Origin: Acidobacteriaceae bacterium
GTDB taxonomy: Bacteria; Acidobacteriota; Terriglobia; Terriglobales; Acidobacteriaceae
DNA length: 8,810 nucleotides
Assembly: GCA_003135315.1 (NCBI GenBank)
Contig: PLBD01000250.1
Location: 1 to 8,810, forward strand
Direction of reading: 5' to 3'
The translations under genes and the position numbers were made by a program. The notes below the pieces were generated by a model, which worked only from the letters and a program-made list of their open reading frames with translations, searched no databases and had not been told where the DNA came from. Positions 1 through 5,764 of this stretch are shown one piece after another (the first letter of the stretch is position 1; each line of letters starts with the position of its first letter).

Positions 1-1392
1 GCTCTCCGTGTCCTCCGTGGTGAAAGCACGCTTCACATCCCGACGCGCCATCGCCTCCATCGCTTCGCCCACCAGAAAAATCGATCCGGTCACGACGATC
101 AGCCCCTCCGGCTTGCTGATCTCGCGAGCCCGCGCCAACGCGTCACAAACCGTCGGCTCCTCATACAGCGTCGCTCCGGTGTGCGATGCAGCTTCGCGTA
201 ACTCGCCGGTCGTGGCGCTGCGCGGATTGTTTACCTGCGTCAACACCACGTGCTCGGCAATCGGGAAAAGGATGTCCGCCATTTCCTGGAGCGCCTTGTC
301 GCCCATGGCGGCGAAAACCAGCGTCAATTCGCGGCCGGGGAAATTTTCCGACAGTGCCGAGCGCAGCGCCCACGCGCCTGCGGGATTGTGTGCCACATCG
401 AGCACCATTTCCCGCTGATGCGTCGCCGCTGACGGTGGGAGCACCTGGAAACGTCCCGGCCAGTGCGTCTCGCGAATACCTTGCTCCACCTGCTTGGCCG
501 CGACCTTGAATCCAAACTGCCCCAGCTCTTCCGCGGCGGCAATCGCCAGCGCGATGTTGCGCAACTGATGCCGTCCTGCCAGCGGCGAATCGATTTCAAT
601 CTCCTCGCCCATGACGGTGAGCGGATAGCGGCTTCGGCCGGACACAGGAGGGGTGCGTCCTCCAAGATAAGCAGCAGCACCCGGGGACACAGGAGGAACA
701 AACTTCGCGGCGCTGACGCCCCTGGCATTGTTTTCCACGATCGCGTTGCCGATGACGTCGTTGGCCTGCGGATGCTGCGGCAGCGTCACCACCACTCCGT
801 GCTGGCGAATGATTCCCACCTTCTCGCGCGCGATCTCGGCGATTGTGTCGCCCAGGTACTTCTGATGATCGAGCGAGATGTCGGCGATGATCGAGATCGC
901 CGGCTCCACGACGTTGGTCGCATCCAGCCGCCCACCCATGCCGACCTCGAGGACTGCGATCTGAACACCGGCGCTGGCGAAGTACTCGAAGGCCATCACG
1001 GTCAGCATCTCGAAGAAGCTGGGATGCCAGGGTAGCTTGCCGGAATGCAGAAGCTGCTGAGCCACGCGCTCCACGCGATCATGAATCGCGCCGAACTCGG
1101 CGTCGGAGATCGTCTCGCCATTCACGAGAATGCGTTCGTTGATGCGCAGCAGGTGCGGCGAACTATAGAGCGCGGTGCGGTATCCGGCAACCCGCAGGAT
1201 CGACGCCAGCGTCGCCGCGGTGGAACCCTTGCCGTTCGTCCCCGCGATCAGCACGCTGGCAAAACGCCGCTCGGGATGGCCAAGCTCCTGCAGCATCTCC
1301 CGCACGTAGGCCAGATCGAACTTGTGCGAAGGAGTGCCGGCCAGCTCGTGGCCGAGCGCGTAAAGCTGCTCTACCGTGTGTTGGTAGGACAT
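1..1392 (-). CDS. folC: Bifunctional folylpolyglutamate synthase/dihydrofolate synthase, 3' end beyond window
   Basis: Mur-ligase-family ATP-dependent enzyme that adds glutamate to (dihydro)pteroate/folates in the cytoplasm. The frame is open from ATG at 1392 to the left edge (464 codons, no stop seen). Motifs: P-loop GTNGKGST (51-58), SSPH (77-80), FFEMLT (126-131), EVGMGGRLDATNVV (149-162), ISLDHQKYLG (172-181), EIAREKVGII (186-195), LAGRHQLRNIALAI (271-284), WPGRF (311-315), LDVAHNPAG (331-339) and the C-terminal VTGSIFLVGEA (434-444). The essential family motifs therefore lie inside the window and little should be missing. Start context is weak (AGG six bases upstream), but MSYQHTVEQLYALG is a normal FolC N-terminus. 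Oddities: a Pro/Gly/Ala-rich stretch with PPVS twice (233-236, 248-251), and a C-terminal tail FTTEDTES encoded by repeat-like DNA. It is transcribed divergently from egtB. Confidence 0.96.
   Translation of the reverse strand, partial: MSYQHTVEQLYALGHELAGTPSHKFDLAYVREMLQELGHPERRFASVLIAGTNGKGSTAATLASILRVAGYRTALYSSPHLLRINERILVNGETISDAEFGAIHDRVERVAQQLLHSGKLPWHPSFFEMLTVMAFEYFASAGVQIAVLEVGMGGRLDATNVVEPAISIIADISLDHQKYLGDTIAEIAREKVGIIRQHGVVVTLPQHPQANDVIGNAIVENNARGVSAAKFVPPVSPGAAAYLGGRTPPVSGRSRYPLTVMGEEIEIDSPLAGRHQLRNIALAIAAAEELGQFGFKVAAKQVEQGIRETHWPGRFQVLPPSAATHQREMVLDVAHNPAGAWALRSALSENFPGRELTLVFAAMGDKALQEMADILFPIAEHVVLTQVNNPRSATTGELREAASHTGATLYEEPTVCDALARAREISKPEGLIVVTGSIFLVGEAMEAMARRDVKRAFTTEDTES
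640..696. repeat. In-frame direct repeat inside folC
   Basis: The 12-mer GGACACAGGAGG occurs at 640-651 and again at 685-696, exactly 45 bases (15 codons) apart. Between the copies lies a short inverted pair GGTGC/GCACC. On the folC strand both copies read Pro-Pro-Val-Ser (residues 233-236 and 248-251). The stretch sits where FolC proteins are poorly conserved, between the EKVGII and LAGRHQ blocks, so it looks like a tolerated expansion. Confidence 0.6.
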
Positions 1393-1449
1393 GAGGACCT
1401 GATTTCAGATTACAACAGTTTGATTGGGGGTTCGAGGCTGTGACTGTCC
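1393..1449 (-). promoter_or_regulatory. Presumed folC upstream region
   Basis: 57 bases between the folC start and the left end of the terminal-repeat element. On the minus strand it holds CTGTTGTAA (1418-1410), also found upstream of egtB at 1850-1858, but no good -35/-10 pair is visible. If folC has its own promoter it must be here or within the inserted element, so the element may supply or disrupt it. The assignment rests on position only. Confidence 0.25.
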
Positions 1450-1469
1450 AGGTAGTGTCCTAAAGTTGC
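1450..1469 (+). repeat. Left terminal inverted repeat
   Basis: AGGTAGTGTCCTAAAGTTGC; it pairs with 1799-1818 with one mismatch at its eleventh base (C against A in the reverse complement). Confidence 0.7.
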
Positions 1470-1558
1470 GTTGCTGACTCGCTTGCGGGTCATCAGGGGG
1501 CTTAGTGTTGCTGGTAGAAAACGCTGGCAGAAAACAAAGGCAAAGGCGAGCAGAGCAA

Positions 1559-1753
1559 TCACGGCCGCCTTACAATTTCCTCAGTTACTGGGCAAACAAG
1601 CACAGTAGGGCGGTATCGCAATACACCTTTGCCTAAGCCCTGAGGCTCCTGATCGGCGGTCGGGAAGTTCTGTTCAATCAGCGGCTTCTGATGCAATCCG
1701 CAGATTGGCACGTCTGAATTCGGGGAATGTGCCTCGTAACACTTTGTTTCCAT
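1559..1753 (-). CDS. Doubtful 64-aa ORF inside the terminal-repeat element
   Basis: From ATG at 1753 (a TTG at 1798 would add 15 residues) this frame reads 64 residues with a cysteine/histidine pattern: C5, an ICGLHQKPLIE segment near residues 18-28, and VLVCPVTEE near 51-59. A C-x2-H and a later C-P could suggest a small metal-binding fold, but this is speculation. There is no clear Shine-Dalgarno sequence and no family was recognised. It is the only open frame of note inside the element. It may be a passenger peptide, the remnant of a host gene captured by the element, or chance. Confidence 0.25.
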   Translation of the reverse strand: METKCYEAHSPNSDVPICGLHQKPLIEQNFPTADQEPQGLGKGVLRYRPTVLVCPVTEEIVRRP

Positions 1754-1798
1754 GGAATCGGATTCTATTCGGCTGCCAACAGTTCCGCAATCGTCCAA

Positions 1799-1818
1799 GC
1801 AACTTTATGACACTACCT
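1799..1818 (-). repeat. Right terminal inverted repeat
   Basis: Plus-strand GCAACTTTATGACACTACCT; it is the inverted partner of 1450-1469 and marks the egtB-proximal end of the element. Confidence 0.7.
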
Positions 1819-1961
1819 AACCCCTTATTGCGGCGCTAGAAGCCTCGTTCTGTTGTAAAATTTGTACCTTTCTTGCGCACGGCGCATCTTCTTTCTGAGT
1901 CGGGATTGGATTCGCGCCAGAATCAAGTCGGCCCGAGGGCTTTCTGCATCTAAGAGGACTT
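1819..1961 (+). promoter_or_regulatory. egtB upstream region with possible -10
   Basis: 143 bases from the element's right end to the egtB start. TAAAAT at 1856-1861 is a five-of-six match to the -10 consensus, but no matching -35 stands 16-18 bases upstream. CTGTTGTAA (1850-1858) overlaps it. A small TGCGC/GCGCA stem lies near 1875-1887. AGAGGA at 1953-1958 is the egtB ribosome binding site, only three bases from the ATG, which is unusually close. The promoter call is weak. Confidence 0.25.
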
Positions 1962-3272
1962 ATGTCGCGAGCGGGCGTACAGAGTACCGTGGAGGGCCGT
2001 GCTTCTGACAATCCGCTTTGTCAGGACGACTCGTCTCTACTGCAGAAATATCTGAAGGTGCGGGACACCTCGCTGCAAATTTGTGCTCCGCTGGGCGTCG
2101 AGGACCACGGCCTTCAGCCCATGCCGGATGCGAGTCCGGCGAAGTGGCACCTGGCGCACACCACGTGGTTCTTCGAGACCTTCGTGCTGTCGCAGTACAT
2201 GAGCGAGTTTCGCCCGTACAATCCCGCCTTTCGCAGTCTTTTCAACTCTTACTACAACGCGGTGGGCGAGCGTCCGCTGCGGGCGTTGCGGCATATTCTG
2301 TCGCGGCCCAGCCTGGATGAGGTTCATGCCTACCGCATCTATGTGGACGAAGCCATGGTCCACCTGCTGACGCTGGAGCAGCCTGCGGCCGCGCTTGACC
2401 TGATTGAGCTGGGCATCAACCACGAGCAGCAGCACCAGGAGTTGATCGTTACCGACGTCAAGAACGGCCTGTGGGCCAATCCCTTGCGGCCGGCGTATCG
2501 GATCAAGGGCGAGCACGTAACAGCGCACGCTACGGACGCGGCGCCAGCGCTGACCTGGCATAGCTTTCCCGAGGGCTTGTATTCCGCGGGCTTTGAAGGC
2601 AGCGGCTTCGCCTTCGACAATGAAGGTCCGCGGCACAACGTTTACCTCGAAGCTTTTCGCCTGGCGTCGCGCCTGGTGACCAACGGCGAATATCTGGAAT
2701 TCATGAGCGACGGCGGTTACAGCAATCCGCTGCTGTGGTTCTCGGATGGATGGGACTGCGTCCGCAATAATCAGTGGAGTGCGCCGCTGTATTGGGAGCA
2801 ACGTGACGGCGAGTGGTGGAACTACACCGTCGAGGGCTTGCAGCCTTTGCAGTTGCATGAGCCCGCGTGCCACGTCAGTTTCTACGAGGCCGATGCCTTT
2901 GCGCGCTGGGCTGGTGCGCGATTGCCCAGCGAGTTCGAGTGGGAAGTGGCGGCGCGGTCATGCCCGCTTGCCGGCAATTTTCTTGAGTCCGGCAACCTGC
3001 ATCCGCAATCTGCAACCACGACGGAACCGCTGGCGCAGATGTTCGGCGATGTGTGGGAGTGGACGGCCAGTCCCTACGTTGCCTATCCGGGCTTTAAGCC
3101 GGCGGCAGGAGCGGTGGGCGAGTACAACAGCAAGTTCATGTGCAATCAGATGGTTCTGCGCGGTGGATCGTGCGCGACGCCGCAGTCGCACATCCGGGCC
3201 ACCTATCGCAATTTCTTTCCGCCCTGTGCGCGCTGGCAGTTCATGGGGCTGAGGTTGGCCAATGGCGACTAG
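1962..3272 (+). CDS. egtB: Ergothioneine biosynthesis sulfoxide synthase EgtB
   Basis: Non-heme iron enzyme that uses O2 to join the sulfur of cysteine or gamma-glutamylcysteine to C2 of the hercynine imidazole. This 436-aa protein has the full two-domain layout: an N-terminal DinB-type helical domain (about 25-170) and a C-terminal FGE-sulfatase/C-type-lectin-like domain (about 203-433). Iron ligands are visible as the WHLAH segment (H63, possibly H66) plus HEQQHQE with H154 and H158, the HX3HXE pattern of the family. Other landmarks: SYYNAVG (96-102), DNEGPRHNV (229-237), HVSFYEADAFARWAG (314-328), LPSEFEWEVAAR (331-342), FGDVWEWTASPY (361-372), VLRGGSC (398-404) and RATYRNFF (412-419). egtD starts inside its last codons, so the two are translated together. 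Hercynine, the EgtD product, is its substrate. Whether it prefers free cysteine (type II, as reported for an acidobacterial EgtB) cannot be settled by eye. Confidence 0.96.
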   Translation: MSRAGVQSTVEGRASDNPLCQDDSSLLQKYLKVRDTSLQICAPLGVEDHGLQPMPDASPAKWHLAHTTWFFETFVLSQYMSEFRPYNPAFRSLFNSYYNAVGERPLRALRHILSRPSLDEVHAYRIYVDEAMVHLLTLEQPAAALDLIELGINHEQQHQELIVTDVKNGLWANPLRPAYRIKGEHVTAHATDAAPALTWHSFPEGLYSAGFEGSGFAFDNEGPRHNVYLEAFRLASRLVTNGEYLEFMSDGGYSNPLLWFSDGWDCVRNNQWSAPLYWEQRDGEWWNYTVEGLQPLQLHEPACHVSFYEADAFARWAGARLPSEFEWEVAARSCPLAGNFLESGNLHPQSATTTEPLAQMFGDVWEWTASPYVAYPGFKPAAGAVGEYNSKFMCNQMVLRGGSCATPQSHIRATYRNFFPPCARWQFMGLRLANGD

Positions 3273-4224
3273 TAAACAGCTACGGCTCCTGACGGATAAC
3301 GCCATCGCCCTCGATGTGCGCCAGGGCCTGACCGCTTCGCCAAAGTACTTGCCCTCCAAACTTTTCTACGATGAGGCTGGCTCGCAGCTGTTCGAGCAGA
3401 TCACCGAGCTGCCCGAGTATTACCTGAGCCGCACTGAGCGCTCCATCCTGGAACAATATGCCGGAGAAATTCTGGCAAATGCCGGGCCGTCGCTTACCCT
3501 GGTGGAATTGGGCGCGGGGACGGCAGCCAAGACTTGCATCCTGATTGAAGAGTTGCTGCTGCGGCAGAGCCGGGTGCTCTTTTATCCCATCGATGTTTCG
3601 CCTTCGGCACTCGAGCAAGCGGTACGGCAGCTTGGGCGGCAGTTCCCGTGCTTGCGGGTGAATCCCATTGTCGGCGACTACACCGGCGGCGTGCCAGCGC
3701 TCAGCCGTATCACCGGCCGCAAGCTGGTGCTGTACATCGGCTCCAGCATCGGCAACTTCGAGCCGCCGCAGGCCATTCGTCTGCTGCGCCGCATCCGGCA
3801 AACGCTGCGCTCCGGCGACGCGCTCCTGCTGGGCGCCGACTTTGCGAAGAGCCCGAAAATCCTGGTACCTGCCTATGACGATGCTCAGGGCGTGACCGCT
3901 GCCTTTAACAAGAACATCCTGGCGCGCTTGAACCGCGAACTGGAAGCCGACTTTGACGTCGATGCTTTCCGGCACATTGCGCTGTGGAATCGGCGCGGTT
4001 CGCGCATGGAAATCTATCTGGAGAGCATGACCGCGCAGACCGCATTTCTCCCCGCCCTCGATCTCGACGTTGCATTCGAGCGCGGCGAGCGCATGCACAC
4101 CGAGAACAGCTACAAGTACACCGACGCCATGATCGAATCGATCCTGCGCGAGAGCGGCTTCACGCTGGAGCAGACCTGGTGCGACCGCAAGAGGTGGTTC
4201 GGGCTGCACCTGGCAAGGGTGTAG
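3262..4224 (+). CDS. egtD: L-histidine N-alpha-methyltransferase EgtD
   Basis: SAM-dependent enzyme that trimethylates the alpha-amino group of histidine to hercynine, the first committed step of ergothioneine synthesis. The 320 aa match the usual family length. Landmarks: LFYDEAGSQLFEQITELPEYYLSRTE (35-59, described by position), SAM-binding VELGAGTAAKT (81-91), YPIDVSPSAL (108-117), YIGSSIGNF (158-166) corresponding to the conserved histidine-binding GS-IGN segment, AYDDAQGVTAAFNKN (204-218), and MHTENSYKY (278-286), the conserved substrate-pocket motif. The ATG lies in the egtB tail (11-nt overlap), with GAGG at 3251-3254 seven bases upstream, so translation is coupled. The pair is in reverse pathway order (egtB first). 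No egtA, egtC or egtE is seen; those steps must be encoded elsewhere or be unnecessary. Confidence 0.97.
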   Translation: MATSKQLRLLTDNAIALDVRQGLTASPKYLPSKLFYDEAGSQLFEQITELPEYYLSRTERSILEQYAGEILANAGPSLTLVELGAGTAAKTCILIEELLLRQSRVLFYPIDVSPSALEQAVRQLGRQFPCLRVNPIVGDYTGGVPALSRITGRKLVLYIGSSIGNFEPPQAIRLLRRIRQTLRSGDALLLGADFAKSPKILVPAYDDAQGVTAAFNKNILARLNRELEADFDVDAFRHIALWNRRGSRMEIYLESMTAQTAFLPALDLDVAFERGERMHTENSYKYTDAMIESILRESGFTLEQTWCDRKRWFGLHLARV

Positions 4225-4229
4225 CGAAG

Positions 4230-4394
4230 CCGACCTGGCTACAGACCGCCTGCACAGATGCTTCCGGGGGCGTGCTGATCGCCGCCGGGCTGCCGGTGTT
4301 CTACTGGTCGAGGCGGAGAAAGCCGGCGGGCGTGACTCCAGCGCTCGCAGCCTGCGATGAGAAACCTGTCCCGCAGCCGAGCGGGCCGGAGTAA
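4230..4394 (+). pseudogene. Probable 3' relic of an APC-family permease
   Basis: Directly after the egtD stop, one frame (codons starting at 4230) reads about 54 residues to a TAA at 4392-4394. It includes TDASGGVLIAAGLPVFYW followed by SRRRKPAG. A hydrophobic G-V-L-x-x-A-G-L-P-V-x-x-W stretch followed by an arginine-rich tail is the typical ending of APC amino-acid permeases. There is no start codon or upstream permease sequence, since egtD occupies it. A neighbouring frame just upstream (LATDR) may be the frameshifted continuation. I read this as the surviving 3' end of a gene truncated when this region was rearranged. It could also be chance; the identification rests on motif resemblance only. 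Confidence 0.42.
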
Positions 4395-4425
4395 TCACAA
4401 AGAACAAACGCGTGCTGCGCTGCGT

Positions 4426-5043
4426 TCAGAACAGCTTACGGCGCAGCACTCCTAATAGGCCAAAGAATCCTGAGCCAAACAACACAATGCTTCCTGGCTC
4501 CGGAACTGTGCCGCCGGTGCTCGTGGTGCTGTTACCGCCCAGAATGGTGAACGATTCCGAAGGAATCGTGCCCAGGTAGTTCTCCGAAGCCGATGATGGA
4601 CCGGAGTTCTCGTCCCAGTAAACCGGGGAACTGGGGGGTTGGGCGTCCTGCAGGTTCAGCCAGTAGGTGCCGCTGTTCAGAGTCGGACCGCTGAACGTGA
4701 CGCTCTCCTGGCAGACTGCGTAATCATACTGGTTACGGGTACAAGTGCCCGGGATAACGTTTAACATCTGGTCAAAGTAGCTGGTGCCACCGTTCTCGCC
4801 CGAGGTGATCGACAGCTCGACCGAGTTCAAAATACCCCAGGTGACAAAGTCTGTGCCAGTAATGGTGGTGCCATTGTTAGCCACATTGAAGGTGTCGCTA
4901 ACCGCATACCCAAAGTTAATGGTCCAGGCGTTGGTGTTGCCATTGGGCGGACCATTGCTGTAGACGGTCTGTGCCATGGCCGAAACAGCCGCCAACATCA
5001 GGCACAGTGCGGGAAGTGATAGCGAAGTGAGACGCAGCTTCAT
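4426..5043 (-). CDS. Secreted PEP-CTERM sorting-domain protein
   Basis: Predicted 205-aa exported protein. An N-terminal signal peptide (MKLRLTSLSLPALCLMLAAV, cleavage probably after AMA at 22-24) leads into a Thr/Ser/Gly/Asn-rich mature region of beta-type composition with one cysteine pair (C101, C111). A Ser/Thr/Gly linker (about 168-179) precedes the C-terminal sorting signal: VPEP (180-183), a hydrophobic segment rich in Gly and Phe, and a basic LRRK end (200-203). Such tails are recognised by exosortase, cut, and used to place the protein on the cell surface or in exopolysaccharide. The start at 5043 is preferred over the upstream ATG at 5133: GAGG lies six bases before it and the signal peptide begins there. 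No exosortase or polysaccharide gene is nearby, so the function of the mature domain is unknown. Confidence 0.88.
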   Translation of the reverse strand: MKLRLTSLSLPALCLMLAAVSAMAQTVYSNGPPNGNTNAWTINFGYAVSDTFNVANNGTTITGTDFVTWGILNSVELSITSGENGGTSYFDQMLNVIPGTCTRNQYDYAVCQESVTFSGPTLNSGTYWLNLQDAQPPSSPVYWDENSGPSSASENYLGTIPSESFTILGGNSTTSTGGTVPEPGSIVLFGSGFFGLLGVLRRKLF

Positions 5044-5056
5044 GGCAGGCCTCGAG

Positions 5057-5087
5057 CTCAAAGTTCGAATCGCCTTCGAACCTTGAG
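5057..5087. promoter_or_regulatory. 31-bp near-perfect palindrome upstream of PEP-CTERM gene
   Basis: Arms CTCAAAGTTCGAA (5057-5069) and TTCGAACCTTGAG (5075-5087) are complementary at 12 of 13 positions around a five-base centre TCGCC; the inner seven bases (GTTCGAA/TTCGAAC) are perfect. It ends 13 bases before the PEP-CTERM start codon, next to the GAGG ribosome binding site. It could be an operator for a dimeric regulator or a 5'-UTR hairpin controlling ribosome access. There is no T-run, so it is not a terminator. Confidence 0.6.
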
Positions 5088-5156
5088 AGCAAGTATTCAC
5101 AGCCCGCAGACGGCTGTCGGTGACCGCGGTCACGGGTGGCTGGGCATAGGGCGCGG

Positions 5157-5185
5157 TTGAGTTTCGGCTGCGCTTTCTCTACTAT
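5157..5185 (+). promoter_or_regulatory. Candidate sigma-70-type promoter for hpt-deoC
   Basis: TTGAGT (5157-5162) and TACTAT (5180-5185) are separated by exactly 17 bases; each matches four of six consensus positions. Transcription would start near 5192, giving a leader of about 25 bases before the hpt GTG, with room for the GAGG site at 5205-5208. Confidence 0.4.
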
Positions 5186-5217
5186 CCAAGCTTTGCCGAC
5201 CGCCGAGGTGCGCCGCC

Positions 5218-5751
5218 GTGGACGGGCTCAGAGTTCTGATCACGCGCCAGCAGATTGCAGCCAAAGTTTCCGAGATGGGGGCGCGCATCACGGCTGATTT
5301 TGCCGGCGAGCCGGTGGTCCTGATCGGAGTGCTGAAGGGTTCGACCATTTTTCTGGCCGACCTCGCCCGGCAGATCCAGCTCGACGCCAGCTTCGATTTC
5401 ATCGCGGTTTCCAGCTACGGAAATGCGAAGCAGCACAGCGGGGAAGTGAGGCTGGTGAAAGATGTGGACCACTCGCTGGAAGGCAAGAACGTCATTCTGG
5501 TGGAAGACATTCTCGACACCGGTCTGACGCTGGGGTATATCAAGAGCCTGTTCCAGGCGCATCAGCCGAAGAGTATTAAGATTGCCGCGCTGCTGGATAA
5601 AGTGTCGCGGCGCACCGAGCCGATTGAGGCCGATTACGTCGGTTTCGCGATCCCGGACGAATTTGTCGTAGGATATGGACTTGACTTTGCCGAGCGTTAT
5701 CGTAATCTGCCAGATGTTTGTATTTTGGAAGCGTGCTCCGATGGGGCATAG
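5218..5751 (+). CDS. hpt: Hypoxanthine phosphoribosyltransferase
   Basis: Cytoplasmic purine-salvage enzyme converting hypoxanthine (or guanine) and PRPP to IMP (GMP). The 177 aa match the short bacterial Hpt class. Landmarks: GVLKGS (37-42), flexible catalytic-loop region SSYGNAKQHSG (65-75), PRPP-binding VEDILDTGLTL (95-105) with acidic pair E96-D97, DKVSRR (127-132), and the base-binding end YVGFAIPDEFVVGYGLDFAERYRNLPDV (140-167, by position). The start is GTG at 5218: the open frame reaches back to a TGA at 5158-5160 but offers no other plausible start, and GAGG lies nine bases upstream of the GTG. deoC follows after 13 bases, so the two probably form one salvage transcript. Confidence 0.95.
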   Translation: MDGLRVLITRQQIAAKVSEMGARITADFAGEPVVLIGVLKGSTIFLADLARQIQLDASFDFIAVSSYGNAKQHSGEVRLVKDVDHSLEGKNVILVEDILDTGLTLGYIKSLFQAHQPKSIKIAALLDKVSRRTEPIEADYVGFAIPDEFVVGYGLDFAERYRNLPDVCILEACSDGA

Positions 5752-5764
5752 AGTTTAGCTGGCT

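Larger units (their letters stand above)
1450..1818. mobile_element. MITE-like element with 20-bp terminal inverted repeats
   Basis: The left arm AGGTAGTGTCCTAAAGTTGC (1450-1469) and the reverse complement of the right arm (1799-1818, AGGTAGTGTCATAAAGTTGC) match at 19 of 20 positions, enclosing 369 bp. No transposase-sized ORF lies inside, only a doubtful 64-codon one on the minus strand. This is the form of a non-autonomous, transposase-less element or decayed insertion sequence. Target duplication is unclear: TA lies just outside GTGTC/GACAC if the true ends are there, otherwise no duplication is evident. It sits between two divergent genes, 57 bp from the folC start and 143 bp from the egtB start. 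The interior looks less GC-rich than the neighbouring genes by eye. The IS family was not recognised. Confidence 0.6.

Noticed and set aside
463..1035. Plus-strand open frame (190 codons) opposite folC
   Set aside because: folC is unbroken with all family motifs on the other strand; this frame has no family features.
1410..1858. Shared 9-mer CTGTTGTAA upstream of folC (1418-1410) and egtB (1850-1858)
   Set aside because: A nine-base match at very different distances from the two start codons (about 18 and 104 bases) is too weak to call a common regulatory site.
2037..2873. Minus-strand open frame (278 codons) opposite egtB
   Set aside because: Antisense to a clearly coding EgtB, with low-complexity composition and no motif.
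3280..4407. Long minus-strand open frame (375 codons) opposite egtD
   Set aside because: It lies fully antisense to egtD, whose motifs are intact, and its translation is Gln/Arg/Ala-rich with no recognisable domain. It is a GC-rich shadow frame.
4395..4425. Bidirectional terminator between the permease relic and the PEP-CTERM gene
   Set aside because: Only a 5-bp AACGC/GCGTT pairing around a ten-base loop is available and no convincing T-run follows on either strand.
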